Shown: positions 33,723-42,726 of the stretch, piece after piece
How the letters are laid out: the number at the start of each line of letters is the position of its first letter
Numbering within the stretch: position 1 is the stretch's first letter
Assembly (NCBI RefSeq): GCF_035917975.1
Contig: NZ_CP109130.1
Coordinates: 2,356,001 to 2,420,000, forward strand
DNA from: Streptosporangium sp. NBC_01756
Lineage (GTDB): Bacteria; Actinomycetota; Actinomycetes; Streptosporangiales; Streptosporangiaceae
Direction of reading: 5' to 3'
DNA: 64,000 nucleotides
Program-made: the position numbers and the translations under genes
The notes under the pieces: model-generated
Told to the model about the DNA's origin: nothing
Seen by the model: only the letters and a program-made list of their open reading frames with translations
Database searches by the model: none

Positions 33723-36313
33723 TGTGGCGGCTGGCGCTGAGCAGTCTGCAACACCGGCTGGGCGCGTTCACCGCGACGTTCGTGGCGATGGCGCTCGGCG
33801 TCGCGATCGTCTCGGCCTGCGGCGGCCTGATGGAGACCGGTATCCGCCTCGACATCCCGCCGCAGCGGCTCGCCTCGGCCCCGATCGTGGTCACCGGCGA
33901 CCAGTCCTACATCCTGCCGCGTGCCCCGGCAGCGCCGGTGAGCAAGACCGACGAGGACGAAGAGGAGGAGGAAGAGGAGACCGAGTGGGGGACCCTCACC
34001 GAGCGGGTCCGGCTGGACGCCGGCCTGACCGCCGTGATCGCGGCGGTGCCGGGGGTGGCCAAGGCCGTCGGTGACGTGTCGTTCCCGGCCATGACCATCA
34101 AGGACGAGGAGCAGGCGAACGGTCACGGCTGGCCCTCCGCCGAGCTCGGGCCGTACCGGATCGGATCGGGTACGGCACCGGCCCAGCCGGGCGACGTCGT
34201 GCTCGACGCGGGTCTGGCCGAGCGTTCGGGCGCGCGGGTCGGCGACCGGATCCCGATCGCGGTCGGCGGGACGACCAAGACGTTCAGGGTCACCGGCGTC
34301 GCCGCCCTCGCCGGGGAGGTCGAGACCACCGAGGCCGCCATGTTCTTCACCCCCGCGGAGGCCGACGCCCTCTCGGGTCACAGCGGCCGGCTGGACGCCA
34401 TCGGCGTCGTGCCCACGGCGGGGGTCGCCCTGGAGGATCTCCAGCGGCGGGTCGGGGACGCGCTGCGCGGCAAGGCGGCGGTCCTGCTCACCGGCGACCA
34501 GCGCGGCCTGGCGGAGTTCCCGCAGGCGACCAACAGCAGCGAGGACCTGATCACCCTGGCGGCGGTGTTCGGCGGCCTGCTGATCATCGTCGTCATGTTC
34601 GTGGTCGCCAGCACCCTCGGCCTGTCCATCCAGCAGCGCCGGCGTGAGATGGCGCTGCTCCAGGCGATCGGCGCGACACCGGGCCAGATGCGCCGGATGG
34701 TGCTGGGCGAGGCGGCGACGATCGCCGTGTTCGCCACGGCCGCCGGCTGCCTGTTCGGACCCTACCTGAGCGGGTGGCTGTTCGACCGGCTGGTGGGGAC
34801 CGGCATGGTCCCGGGGGTGGTGGAGTTCCGCCAGGGCTTCATCCCGGCCATCGTCGCGGCGGGCGTGTCCGTGATCACCACACTGGTGGCGGCCATGATC
34901 TCGGCCAGGGAGGCGACCCGCAGCAGGCCGTCGGAGGCGCTCGTCGAGGCCGCCGCCCAGCGGAGCACGGTCGGCCCACTGCGGATCTCGCTCGCCCTGC
35001 TGTGTTTCGCCGGCGGTCTGGCGCTGGCCATGGTGACCGTGCTCGTGATGAGCGGTCCCGAGTCCGCCGCCACCGCAGGACCGGCGGTGCTGCTGTGGGC
35101 CATCGGGCTCGCGTTCATCTCCCCCGCCGTCACCAAGGGCCTGATCGCCGTCTTCAGCAGGCTGATCGACAGGTTCTCCGGACCGCCCGGATACCTCGCG
35201 ATGCTCAACGCGCGCGCCAGGACCGCCCAGATGGCAGCCGCGGTGACGCCCATCATGCTCGCGACCGGCATGGCCACCGCGAACCTCTACGTCCAGACGA
35301 CCCAGGTGGACGCGGCCAAGGCCGCCTACGTCGAGAACCTCCGCGCGGACGCCGTCCTCGCCTCGGCCACCGGCGGTCTCGCCCCCGGCCTCCTCGACGG
35401 CGTCCGGCGCATACCCGGCGTGGCCGGCGCCTCGGAGTTCGTCACCAGCACGGGCTTCGTGGAGCAGCCCTACGACCCTTCCCAGTCGGACGAGGGCTGG
35501 ACGCTGCAGGGCATCACCGGCGACGGCGCGCAGCAGACCACGGCGGTGTCCGTGACCGCCGGCGCGCTCGCCGACCTGCGGGGGGACACCGTGGCACTGG
35601 CCGCCCGGCACGCGCGCGAACTGGGACGCAAGGTGGGCGACACGATCACGATGCGGCTCGGCGACCGCGCCGCGGTGCAGTTGCGGATCGTCGCGCTGGT
35701 GGCCGCGGAGCCGGACGCGCAGACCGTCCTGATGCCCGCGGACGTGCTGGCCGCGCACACCGCGGCCGGACGGCCGCCCCAGATCCTGGTGCGCGCCGCG
35801 CCGGGCGCCGACACCGGCGAGCTGACCGACGCGCTGACCGCGTTCGTCGCGAAGCGGCCCGACGTGCGGGTGACCGACCGCGACGCGCTCACCGCGGAGT
35901 ACGGCCGGCGGCAGGACACCGGCGCGTGGGTCAACTACCTGCTGGTCGCGATGATCATCGCCTACACCGCGATCTCCGTGGTGAACACCCAGGTGATGGG
36001 CACCACCGACCGGCGCAGGGAACTGGCCCTGCAACGGCTCACCGGCTCCACGCCCGAGCAGGTGATGCGGATGATGGGCGCCGAGGCGCTGCTGATCGCC
36101 GGCGTCGGGATCCTGCTCGGCACACTGGCGTCGATGATCAGCCTGATCCCCTTCAGCATCGCGGTCAGCGGGACGCCGTTCCCGTCCGGCCCGGTGTGGA
36201 TCTACCTCACCGTGGTCGCCTTCGGTTTCCTGCTGACCCTCGGTGCGACCTGGGCACCGACCTGGACGACCATGCGGTCCCAGCAGGCGAGCGCGGTGCT
36301 CGCGGCCCGCTAG
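33722..36313 (+). CDS. FtsX-like ABC transporter permease
   Basis: The 863-aa membrane protein has two FtsX/MacB_PCD repeats: a first TM near residue 20, a large outer domain, TMs at ~285-420, then TMs near 450-480, a second outer domain and three final TMs (~745-850). This two-half form is common in actinomycete resistance/export pumps paired with a MacB-like ATPase. An acidic low-complexity run (DEDEEEEEEETE, about residues 77-88, at 33952-33985) sits in the first outer domain and is unusual. Export of the cluster's product or of cell-envelope material is inferred from neighbours only. Confidence 0.88.
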   Translation: MWRLALSSLQHRLGAFTATFVAMALGVAIVSACGGLMETGIRLDIPPQRLASAPIVVTGDQSYILPRAPAAPVSKTDEDEEEEEEETEWGTLTERVRLDAGLTAVIAAVPGVAKAVGDVSFPAMTIKDEEQANGHGWPSAELGPYRIGSGTAPAQPGDVVLDAGLAERSGARVGDRIPIAVGGTTKTFRVTGVAALAGEVETTEAAMFFTPAEADALSGHSGRLDAIGVVPTAGVALEDLQRRVGDALRGKAAVLLTGDQRGLAEFPQATNSSEDLITLAAVFGGLLIIVVMFVVASTLGLSIQQRRREMALLQAIGATPGQMRRMVLGEAATIAVFATAAGCLFGPYLSGWLFDRLVGTGMVPGVVEFRQGFIPAIVAAGVSVITTLVAAMISAREATRSRPSEALVEAAAQRSTVGPLRISLALLCFAGGLALAMVTVLVMSGPESAATAGPAVLLWAIGLAFISPAVTKGLIAVFSRLIDRFSGPPGYLAMLNARARTAQMAAAVTPIMLATGMATANLYVQTTQVDAAKAAYVENLRADAVLASATGGLAPGLLDGVRRIPGVAGASEFVTSTGFVEQPYDPSQSDEGWTLQGITGDGAQQTTAVSVTAGALADLRGDTVALAARHARELGRKVGDTITMRLGDRAAVQLRIVALVAAEPDAQTVLMPADVLAAHTAAGRPPQILVRAAPGADTGELTDALTAFVAKRPDVRVTDRDALTAEYGRRQDTGAWVNYLLVAMIIAYTAISVVNTQVMGTTDRRRELALQRLTGSTPEQVMRMMGAEALLIAGVGILLGTLASMISLIPFSIAVSGTPFPSGPVWIYLTVVAFGFLLTLGATWAPTWTTMRSQQASAVLAAR

Positions 36314-36735
36314 GTGTGGTGACCGCAGAGGTCGAGCACGGGGGGATGTTCGCGGTTTGAGGGAGGGTCTCCGGGTTCGGTGTGGATCGCGACATCTCCA
36401 CCGAGCGGACGGAGGCCCTCCTGCACCGCGATGCCTCGTTGAGCCAGAGCGGGAACTGTCGGTAGGACACCGAGTCGGCCGTCCCGCCGCCGTACTCCAG
36501 GCGATCCGCGACCTCCTCGGCAGGTGATCACGGAGAGTCGGTCTCGTCACTGAACATGACCGCGAAGAGACTGTCGAAGTCCAGGGTTCGGCGTGTCCCG
36601 GGCATGCTGCTCTTGAGACCCGGCTCACGACGGGCGTGGGCGATGTCGGCGCGGCCGGGCGGGCGGTGCTGATCGCCAGGTTTCCGAAGCCGGCGAGCGT
36701 TCGGGGTGCGGTTCCCGTCCCGACTTTTCGCCGTG
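36314..36735. other. Intergenic region after the ABC operon
   Basis: No gene is firmly supported. On the minus strand a 25-codon frame, MPGTRRTLDFDSLFAVMFSD plus a few residues, ends in TGA near 36528. It has only a weak ribosome binding site, so I do not call it. Confidence 0.35.
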
Positions 36736-36900
36736 CGCGCTGCGGTGGGTGGGTGTTCCGGCCGGGCCTGTCGCGGTTCGCGCTGCGGTGGGTGGGTGTT
36801 CCGGCCGGCCGTCGCAGTCACTGTCTCGTTTTTCAGGCCTCCGGCCTGGCGGGTGCGGTGGTTGCGCTTTTTTATAAGCCGGCCGGAACACCCACCCACC
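36736..36900. repeat. 30-bp direct repeats plus an inverted copy
   Basis: A 30-base unit holding GGTGGGTGGGTGTTCCGGCC occurs at 36736-36765 and 36779-36808 (period 43). Its 22-base core recurs inverted at 36879-36900, so the second direct copy can pair with the inverted one around a ~70-base loop containing a T-tract (TTTTTT near 36870). It is not CRISPR: only two direct copies, and the inverted one breaks the pattern. Confidence 0.8.
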
Positions 36901-37228
36901 TCCGCGCCAGGCTGTCTGGCCGTACGGCGTGCGGACCGTAGTCGCATGCTTTCCGGCCGCCGGCGGGCTCTTTGACGCTGAAGCGATCCGTGCGGGGCCG
37001 TTCGGGGTTGTCCGCCGTAGCTGACGCGTTCCTCTCCGACCAGTGCAGGGCCGAGCGCCGCAGAGAGGAGGATCGGGAGGGAAGTGCGGGCTCGCCGATT
37101 GGTGATCGTTCGTTGGGAAGTGCCAGGGCGCCCAGGCGGTCGGCCTCGCCGCGCGCCTGGTTGAGCTCAGCAGAATCCGGCCGCCGGAGCCATCCGGCGA
37201 CGACGGCGTCCCGAACGTGATCGTTCAT
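36872..37228 (-). pseudogene. Possible truncated ORF running into the repeat
   Basis: From an ATG at 37228 with GCAGGTGG upstream, the first ~37 codons (MNDHVRDAVVAGWLRRPDSA, then LNQARGEADRLGALAL) have good actinomycete codon bias. The later ones (SRSSSLRRS..., ending RWVGVPAGL from the inverted repeat) do not. I read it as the head of a gene whose tail was lost or replaced by the repeat. The family is not recognised. Confidence 0.3.
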
Positions 37229-37264
37229 GTGGCCACCTGCCCAGCACCTGGTCCGCCCAGCTTG

Positions 37265-37294
37265 TATAAGCACTATTATATAAGTGCTGTTATA
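37265..37294. promoter_or_regulatory. AT-rich palindromic operator/promoter
   Basis: AGCACT-ATTATATA-AGTGCT (37269-37274 and 37283-37288) sits in a very AT-rich block 15 bases before an ATG at 37303. Such an AT island is striking in GC-rich DNA. It probably marks a promoter whose core overlaps a repressor site. Confidence 0.6.
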
Positions 37295-37302
37295 TTGACG
37301 CC

Positions 37303-37446
37303 ATGACGTCTTCGGACCCCGCCACGCCACCCGGCCGACGCCAAGCGCTTCGCGTCATGCGAGACCGGATCCTCGCCCACCACGACGGGCCTCGTGCCGA
37401 CCCGGCGCCCGCGACTGCTTCCCCATCGGCGGAGCGGTGCTCGTGA
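37303..37446 (+). CDS. 47-aa ORF coupled to the MFS gene
   Basis: The frame reads MTSSDPATPPGRRQALRVMR through to PSAERCS and ends in TGA at 37444-37446, overlapping the GTG of the MFS gene by four bases (GTGA). I recognise no domain. It could be a short leader peptide needed for coupled translation of the transporter, or the stub of a lost regulator. Confidence 0.4.
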   Translation: MTSSDPATPPGRRQALRVMRDRILAHHDGPRADPAPATASPSAERCS

Positions 37447-38771
37447 CCTGGCGCGCACGGCTGATCGACCTCCGCCCTCTCCACACCAGCCGGCCGTTCC
37501 GCGACCTGTGGATCGGTTCCTCCCTCGCCTCACTCGGTCAGCAGCTCGCCGTTGTCGCCGTCCTCCTGCAGGTCTGGGACCTCACTCACAGCTCGCTCTG
37601 GACCGGTGCCATCGGGCTTGCCACCGCCGTACCCCTGCTCGTCCTCGGGCTGATCGGCGGATCACTGGCCGACGCCGTCGACCGCAGGACCCTGGTCCGT
37701 GCCACCACCGCGGGCCAGGTCCTGACAGCGGCAGGCCTCGTGGCGCAGGCCGCCGCAGGCAACCGGTCGGTCCTACTGCTGCTCGCCCTGGTCGCCGCAC
37801 AGTCCGGCTGCGCGGCACTCGGAGCACCGGCACGGCGCACCTTCCCCGTCCGGTTGCTCCCCGCCGACCAGGTCGCCGCCGGGCTCGCCCTGCAGAACGT
37901 CGCCTTCCAGGCCGCCATGCTCGCCGGGCCCGCCCTCGCCGGCGTCGTGCTGGCCCAATGGGGATATCCCACCGCGTACGCGATCCAGGCCCTCGCCGGT
38001 GTCGCGTCGCTGATCGCCGTGATCCGGCTGCCTCCGATGCCCGCTCAGCGCACCACCGACGACCGGCAGCCTGTGGACGGCCCGCGGCGACGGCGCGGTC
38101 CGACCCGAGGGGGCTGGCGGATCATCTTTCGGCGCCCCACCCTGTGGGGTTCCTTCGCCACCGACCTGGCCGCCACCGTGCTGGCCATGCCGATCGCGAT
38201 CTTCCCTCTGATCAACGAGATCCGCTTCGAAGGCAGCCCCCGGACCCTGGGACTCTTCCTGTCCGCGGTCGCGGTCGGCGGGCTCAGTGCCGGTCTGCTC
38301 TCCGGAACCGTCACCCGGCTGCACCGCAGCGGTCTCGTCCAGCTTGTCGCAGCCACGGTCTGGGGCCTCGCCCTCGCCGGCTTCGGACTGGCCGGACCCC
38401 TCTGGCTCGCCCTCTGCTGCCTCGCGGTCGCCGGTGCGGCCGACACCGTCTCCGTGGTCACCCGAGGCGCACTGGTCCAGCTTGAGGCACCCGACCACTA
38501 CCGCGGGCGGGTCTCCTCGGTCGAGCACGTCATCGGCATCGCCGGTCCCGAGGTCGGCAACTTCCGTGGAGGACTTCTCGCCTCTCTGACGTCCGCACCC
38601 ACCGCGCTCATCGTGGGCGGCCTGGGGGCCGCGCTCTCCGTTGTCGCCGTTGGCCTGGTCAACCGCCCCCTGCGCGATTACCGCACCCCGGCCGGAGACG
38701 GAGGCCCGCCCCCACCCGAAGTGCCATCGGCGCCATCCGCACAGGAGACCGTTCTCGACGAAGCACGCTGA
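37443..38771 (+). CDS. MFS transporter (EntS-like, 12 TM)
   Basis: The ~442-aa exporter is of the MFS_3/EntS-like class: first TM after RDLWIGSSLASLGQQLAVVA, motif A GGSLADAVDRRTLVR (~65-80), TM bundle to about residue 405, and a Pro-rich cytosolic tail (GGPPPPEVPSAPSA). GTG at 37443 overlaps the stop of the preceding small ORF; GTG at 37437 is an alternative. The AT-rich palindrome upstream probably regulates it. Drug or siderophore-like export is the family role; the substrate is unknown. Confidence 0.83.
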   Translation: MTWRARLIDLRPLHTSRPFRDLWIGSSLASLGQQLAVVAVLLQVWDLTHSSLWTGAIGLATAVPLLVLGLIGGSLADAVDRRTLVRATTAGQVLTAAGLVAQAAAGNRSVLLLLALVAAQSGCAALGAPARRTFPVRLLPADQVAAGLALQNVAFQAAMLAGPALAGVVLAQWGYPTAYAIQALAGVASLIAVIRLPPMPAQRTTDDRQPVDGPRRRRGPTRGGWRIIFRRPTLWGSFATDLAATVLAMPIAIFPLINEIRFEGSPRTLGLFLSAVAVGGLSAGLLSGTVTRLHRSGLVQLVAATVWGLALAGFGLAGPLWLALCCLAVAGAADTVSVVTRGALVQLEAPDHYRGRVSSVEHVIGIAGPEVGNFRGGLLASLTSAPTALIVGGLGAALSVVAVGLVNRPLRDYRTPAGDGGPPPPEVPSAPSAQETVLDEAR

Positions 38772-38917
38772 CTTCCTCCGTACGGCTGAAGCCCGGCGTC
38801 CCCACGTCCAAGGAGGTTCGATGAGGCAACGGCTCTCCCGCCCCGTGGCCGGGTTCTGCCGCCGCACAGGCCGGGGACCGGTCTGGCTGTGACCGCAAGG
38901 AGAGCTGGAGAGCACCG

Positions 38918-38968
38918 GGACGCGGATGAGCGGGTACGGCCGCCGGCCGTACCCGCTCATCCGCGTCC
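38918..38968. terminator. 24-bp perfect hairpin between convergent MFS genes
   Basis: 38918-38941 pairs perfectly with 38945-38968 across a 3-base loop. It lies about 150 bases after the first MFS stop and 32 bases from the stop of the second, convergent one, so it is a likely two-way terminator. Confidence 0.8.
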
Positions 38969-39000
38969 GGTTCGTCGCGCCGCCGGGGCGGAGCGGCGTC

Positions 39001-40653
39001 TCACCGGGTGACGCCGTTGCCCCTGCTCTCCGCGTCGGCGACCGGGACCGGCTCCTGCTCCTGCTCCGCTTCCTGCTCGCCCTTTTCCGAGCCGGCCGCC
39101 GGACCGTCTTCCGAGCCGTCCGCTGAGCCGTTCTCCGCGTAGGAGATGTGGCGCAGCCGTACGACGGTGACGACGGCGGCGACCAGGGCCACACCCACTC
39201 CCACCAGGGCGGCGGTGGTGAGCGACGCGGTGAACGCCGCGCGGGCCGCGGTGAGCAGCGCCGCTCCCTGCTCGCCGCCCAGCCGCCCGGCGGCGGCGGT
39301 GGCCGCGCCGATCGTCTCGCGCGCCGCCTCCGGGACCACCGCGGCGACACCCTTCGGCAGGTCCGTGATGAGCGCGCTGCCGTAGACGGCGGCCCCGATG
39401 CTGCCGAAGACGGCGATGCCGAAGGCGCCGCCGAGCTCCTGCGCGGTCCGCTGCAGCGCCGCCACGGAACCCGCCCGTTCGGCCGGGGCGACCGAGACGA
39501 CCATGTCGGTGAGCAGCGGAAGGACGACCGAACTGCTGACGCCGATGGCGGCGGCGCCGCCGAGCACCAGCAGCAGGTTCCGGTCCACCGTGAGCTGCGT
39601 CATGGCGGCGAACCCCCCGACGCCGATGAGGAACATCACCGCGATCACGTAGGCCGGGCGGACCGTGTTGACCAGGTTGGTGGCGATCGGCGCGAAGACA
39701 CCGGCCAGCACGGGTGTGATCAGCAGCCACAGTCCGGCCTCCATCGGGCTCATGCCGAGCACCTCAAGGAGGTACTGCGTGGTGAACATGCCGAAGCCGA
39801 CCACGCAGAAGAAGGACGCCAGGGTGAGAAAGAGGGTCGGGCCGAAGCCGCGGGACCTGAACAGCCCGGGATCGATCATCGGATGGGACAGGTGCGTCTG
39901 GCGGAGGACGAACACCGCCGCGACGACCAGACCGATGACGATGGATCCGGCCGAGAACGTGCCGATGCCGCTGGTGGCGGCCTCCTTCAGTCCCCACACC
40001 AGGGCGAGCGCGGCGACGAGCGACAGCAGCGAGCTGAGCACGTCGAACGAGCCGATCTTGGCCTTGGGCGTGCGGACCTCCGAGACCAGCAGCGGGATGG
40101 CGACCAGCAGGACCGCGATGACGGGCACGTTGATCAGGAAGACCGAGCCCCACCAGAAGTTGCTCAGCAGCACGCCGCCGACCACCGGACCGAGGCTGAC
40201 GCCCATCGCCGAGCCGATCGAGAAGACGGCGATCGCCGAACGGCGCTGCTTCTCGTCGTGGAAGGTGTTGCGGACCAGCCCGAGCGCGGACGGCATCAGC
40301 GTCGATCCCGCGAGTCCCTGCAGGGCGCGGGCGACGATGAGCATCTCGGGGCTCGTCGAGAACGCGGCCAGGGCCGAGGCCAGGCCGAAGAGTGCGGAAC
40401 CTATCATGATCAACCGTCGCCGGCCGATGATGTCACCGATGTTGCCCATGGTGATCAACATTCCGGCCAGCACGAACCCGTAGATGTCGATCATCCACAG
40501 CTGCTCGACGCCGGTGGGCTGGAGTGCTCCCGCTATGGAGGGGACCGCGAAGTAGAGGACCGTGATGTCCATGGCCACCAGGAGCGGCGAAAGGGTGAGC
40601 GCGGCGAGCGCGAACCATTCCCTCCGGCCGGCCGAAGCGTTTGACGAAGTCAT
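39001..40653 (-). CDS. MFS exporter, DHA2 family (14 TM, EmrB/QacA-like)
   Basis: The 550-aa proton-driven multidrug exporter has about 14 hydrophobic segments, starting LSPLLVAMDITVLYFAVPSI, with the DHA2 hallmark 'MDITVxxxAxPxI', motif A GNIGDIIGRRRLIMIG and motif C SIGSAMGVSLGPVVGG. The tail is very acidic and Gln/Glu-rich (KGEQEAEQEQEPVPV). It lies 94 bases after the adenylation gene on the same strand, suggesting joint expression, and is the best candidate in this window for self-resistance and product export. Confidence 0.9.
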   Translation of the reverse strand: MTSSNASAGRREWFALAALTLSPLLVAMDITVLYFAVPSIAGALQPTGVEQLWMIDIYGFVLAGMLITMGNIGDIIGRRRLIMIGSALFGLASALAAFSTSPEMLIVARALQGLAGSTLMPSALGLVRNTFHDEKQRRSAIAVFSIGSAMGVSLGPVVGGVLLSNFWWGSVFLINVPVIAVLLVAIPLLVSEVRTPKAKIGSFDVLSSLLSLVAALALVWGLKEAATSGIGTFSAGSIVIGLVVAAVFVLRQTHLSHPMIDPGLFRSRGFGPTLFLTLASFFCVVGFGMFTTQYLLEVLGMSPMEAGLWLLITPVLAGVFAPIATNLVNTVRPAYVIAVMFLIGVGGFAAMTQLTVDRNLLLVLGGAAAIGVSSSVVLPLLTDMVVSVAPAERAGSVAALQRTAQELGGAFGIAVFGSIGAAVYGSALITDLPKGVAAVVPEAARETIGAATAAAGRLGGEQGAALLTAARAAFTASLTTAALVGVGVALVAAVVTVVRLRHISYAENGSADGSEDGPAAGSEKGEQEAEQEQEPVPVADAESRGNGVTR

Positions 40654-40747
40654 ACGACCACCGTTATCTCAATTGACAGAAGCGTTAAAGGCATGTGCGT
40701 GAGATCGGGCATTCTGATCGGCCTCAAAAAGGAGATCGCGGTGTCCG

Positions 40748-42310
40748 TCAGCCGCGTTTCCCCACCGCGAGGAGCATGTCGGCCGCCTCACCCGCCAGCC
40801 GTCCCCTGTCCACCTTCCGGTTGGAGTTCAGCGGGAACTCCTCGACGTGCCGGTAGTGCCTGGGCTGCATTCCCCGGGGAAGGAGCTTGCCGACCTGGCG
40901 GGCGAGTTCGGCCGGGGCGGCGGGAACCCCGGTGTAGAAGACGACGAGCTCGGTTCCGTTCTCGGTCTCCCTGGTCACGGTGACCGCGTCGTCCACGCCC
41001 TGGCACTGGCTGATCGCGTGGTCGACCTCGGCGAGCTCGACCCGCCAGCCCTGGACCTGGACCTGGGCGTCCAGGCGGCCGAGGTAGAGGAGCTCGCCGT
41101 TCGCGAGGCGCCGGACCCGGTCCCCGGTGCGGTACCAGGTGCGCCCGTCGTACGGGAGGAACCTGCCCTCGTCGTCGGCCGGGTCGAGATATCCGGCGGT
41201 CATCTGCGGGCCCGTGATGCACAGCTCGCCTTCGGCCTCGGCGACCTGCCCGTCCGGGGCCACCAGGATGTGGTCATGGCCCTCGTGCACCGCCCCGATG
41301 GGGACGAGGCCGTTCACGCCCAGTTCGGGGGAGGTCTCCGCGGCCCAGCGGTGCCCGGTCACGGTGATGGTCAGCTCCGTCGGGCCGTACAGGTTCTCCA
41401 CGGCCGAGCCGCTCGCCGCCGCCTGCCAGTCCGCCGCGTCCGAGGACTTCAGCGCCTCCCCGGCGAACAGGCTCCAGCGCAGCGTCGGCAGCGATCCGGG
41501 GGCGAGGCCGCCCAGCCTGCGCACCAGCGAGATCGCGATCGGTGTGGAGAACCACACCGTCATCCCCCTCTCCGCTAAGAAGGCGGGCATGTCCCGGTAG
41601 GCCTGCGCCGGCACCGAGTGCACGCTCGCCCCCGCGCCCCAGGCGCAGAACAGGTCGAACATCGCGCAGTCGAAGTTCAGGTCGAAGGTCTGGGAGAAGA
41701 CGTCGTCGGCGGTGAAGTCGTAGCGCTCGTCCAGCAGCCGGAAGTAGTGATCGGTGCTGCCGTGCGTGATCGGCACGCCCTTGGGACGGCCCGTCGAACC
41801 CGAGGTGAACAGCACATACGCGACGTCGGACGCCTGGACGGGCCGTGGCTCGCCGAGGGAGTCCGCCGGTGAGATCGGGACGGTGCGGAACGGCCCGCCG
41901 TCGGCGCCGCCGATCGGGAGCACCGGGACCTCCGGCCACGGGCCGGAGAGCTCCGACAGCGTGGCCAGCCCCTGACCGTCGGCCAGCAGCGCGGAGACCC
42001 CCGCCGCCTCCAGCATCCGCTGGGTGCGCGCCGCCGGGAAGTCCGCGTGCAGCGGCACGACCGTGACGCCGGCGTAGAGCCCGGCGAGGATGGCGACGTA
42101 GGTGTCGATCCCCCTGCCGGCCAGCACGCCGACGGCCCCGGGTGGCTCATCCGAACCGGCGAGCAGCGAACCCGCCCACTGCAGCGCCTTCTCATGGGCC
42201 GCCTCGTAAGTGATCGTCTCGGCGCCGACGCGGACGGCGGGGCGTCCCGCCGACACGGCGAGTCCGCGCAGGAAACGCGCGTAAAGCGCGTTCTCAGTCG
42301 CCACGTTCAT
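40748..42310 (-). CDS. Free-standing adenylation enzyme A1 (amino-acid:ACP ligase)
   Basis: The 520-aa ANL-family enzyme activates an amino acid as its AMP ester and loads a carrier protein. Core motifs: YVLFTSGSTGRPKGVPITHG (A3), SQTFDLNFDCAMFDLFCAWG (A4, with the Asp that holds an alpha-amino group in FDCA), NLYGPTELTITVTG (A5), TWYRTGDRVRR (A7), GRLDAQVQVQGWRVEL (A8) and NRKVDRGRL (A10 Lys). The ATG at 42310 has GGAGG 4 bases before it; no carrier or condensation domain is fused. It is divergent from the discrete carrier gene. By analogy to VinM of vicenistatin synthesis I infer it may add the capping amino acid, with the second ligase (47.9 kb) loading the starter; the roles could be swapped. 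Confidence 0.87.
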   Translation of the reverse strand: MNVATENALYARFLRGLAVSAGRPAVRVGAETITYEAAHEKALQWAGSLLAGSDEPPGAVGVLAGRGIDTYVAILAGLYAGVTVVPLHADFPAARTQRMLEAAGVSALLADGQGLATLSELSGPWPEVPVLPIGGADGGPFRTVPISPADSLGEPRPVQASDVAYVLFTSGSTGRPKGVPITHGSTDHYFRLLDERYDFTADDVFSQTFDLNFDCAMFDLFCAWGAGASVHSVPAQAYRDMPAFLAERGMTVWFSTPIAISLVRRLGGLAPGSLPTLRWSLFAGEALKSSDAADWQAAASGSAVENLYGPTELTITVTGHRWAAETSPELGVNGLVPIGAVHEGHDHILVAPDGQVAEAEGELCITGPQMTAGYLDPADDEGRFLPYDGRTWYRTGDRVRRLANGELLYLGRLDAQVQVQGWRVELAEVDHAISQCQGVDDAVTVTRETENGTELVVFYTGVPAAPAELARQVGKLLPRGMQPRHYRHVEEFPLNSNRKVDRGRLAGEAADMLLAVGKRG

Positions 42311-42369
42311 CATTCCTCCGAGAAAAGGGGTGCGACAACGACTTGTCTTCTGCGTTGAACCAAGCTTAT

Positions 42370-42387
42370 CTTTCTCATCGGAGAAAG
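42370..42387. promoter_or_regulatory. Palindrome in the A1/ACP divergent promoter region
   Basis: CTTTCTC-ATCG-GAGAAAG is a perfect 7-bp inverted repeat in the 102-base gap between the two divergent starts. It is a candidate operator for a shared regulator, or a short stem in the carrier mRNA leader. Confidence 0.45.
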
Positions 42388-42412
42388 AATCCCGATATAG
42401 TTTGGAGCCACT

Positions 42413-42661
42413 ATGTGGGACGATGAGTTCGAACAAATCCTGCGCACCTCCCTGCCGTTTCTGGGAGATGACGAAGAGCTGAAGGAGGACACTGACCTGC
42501 GGTCTCTCGGCCTGGACTCCATGGGCACGGTCGACCTGCTCGCAAAGCTGGAGAAGAAATACGACGTGCGATTCCTCGACGAGGCCCTGAGCATGGAAAC
42601 GTTCGCCACACCACGCAGCCTGTGGACGACCCTCTCAACAATGACCGGGTCGACAGTCTGA
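42413..42661 (+). CDS. Discrete acyl/peptidyl carrier protein
   Basis: The 82-aa stand-alone carrier protein is a four-helix bundle with the phosphopantetheine site Ser in [18 protein letters not shown] (Ser ~36). It is acidic before the site ([12 protein letters not shown]), as in ACP/PCPs. The ATG follows TTTGGAGCC. Being next to A1 and the discrete AT, it is the likely shuttle that carries the activated amino acid (VinL-like role). The PPTase at 25.8 kb would activate it. Confidence 0.9.
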   Translation: MWDDEFEQILRTSLPFLGDDEELKEDTDLRSLGLDSMGTVDLLAKLEKKYDVRFLDEALSMETFATPRSLWTTLSTMTGSTV

Positions 42662-42726
42662 AATCGAGCGGAACTGCCCTCCGAGCAATCGGACGGCATT
42701 TCCGCTCTATATTCATGCCACCACGC

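Noticed and set aside
36528-36602. 25-codon minus-strand ORF resembling a peptide leader (LDFDSLFAVMFSD)
   Set aside because: Weak ribosome binding site, no modifying enzymes nearby, and no core-like tail.
36736-36900. CRISPR-like repeat array
   Set aside because: Only two direct copies with a 13-base gap, plus one inverted copy, and no cas genes. The glucanase 3' repeats (8205-8294) are contiguous with no spacers.
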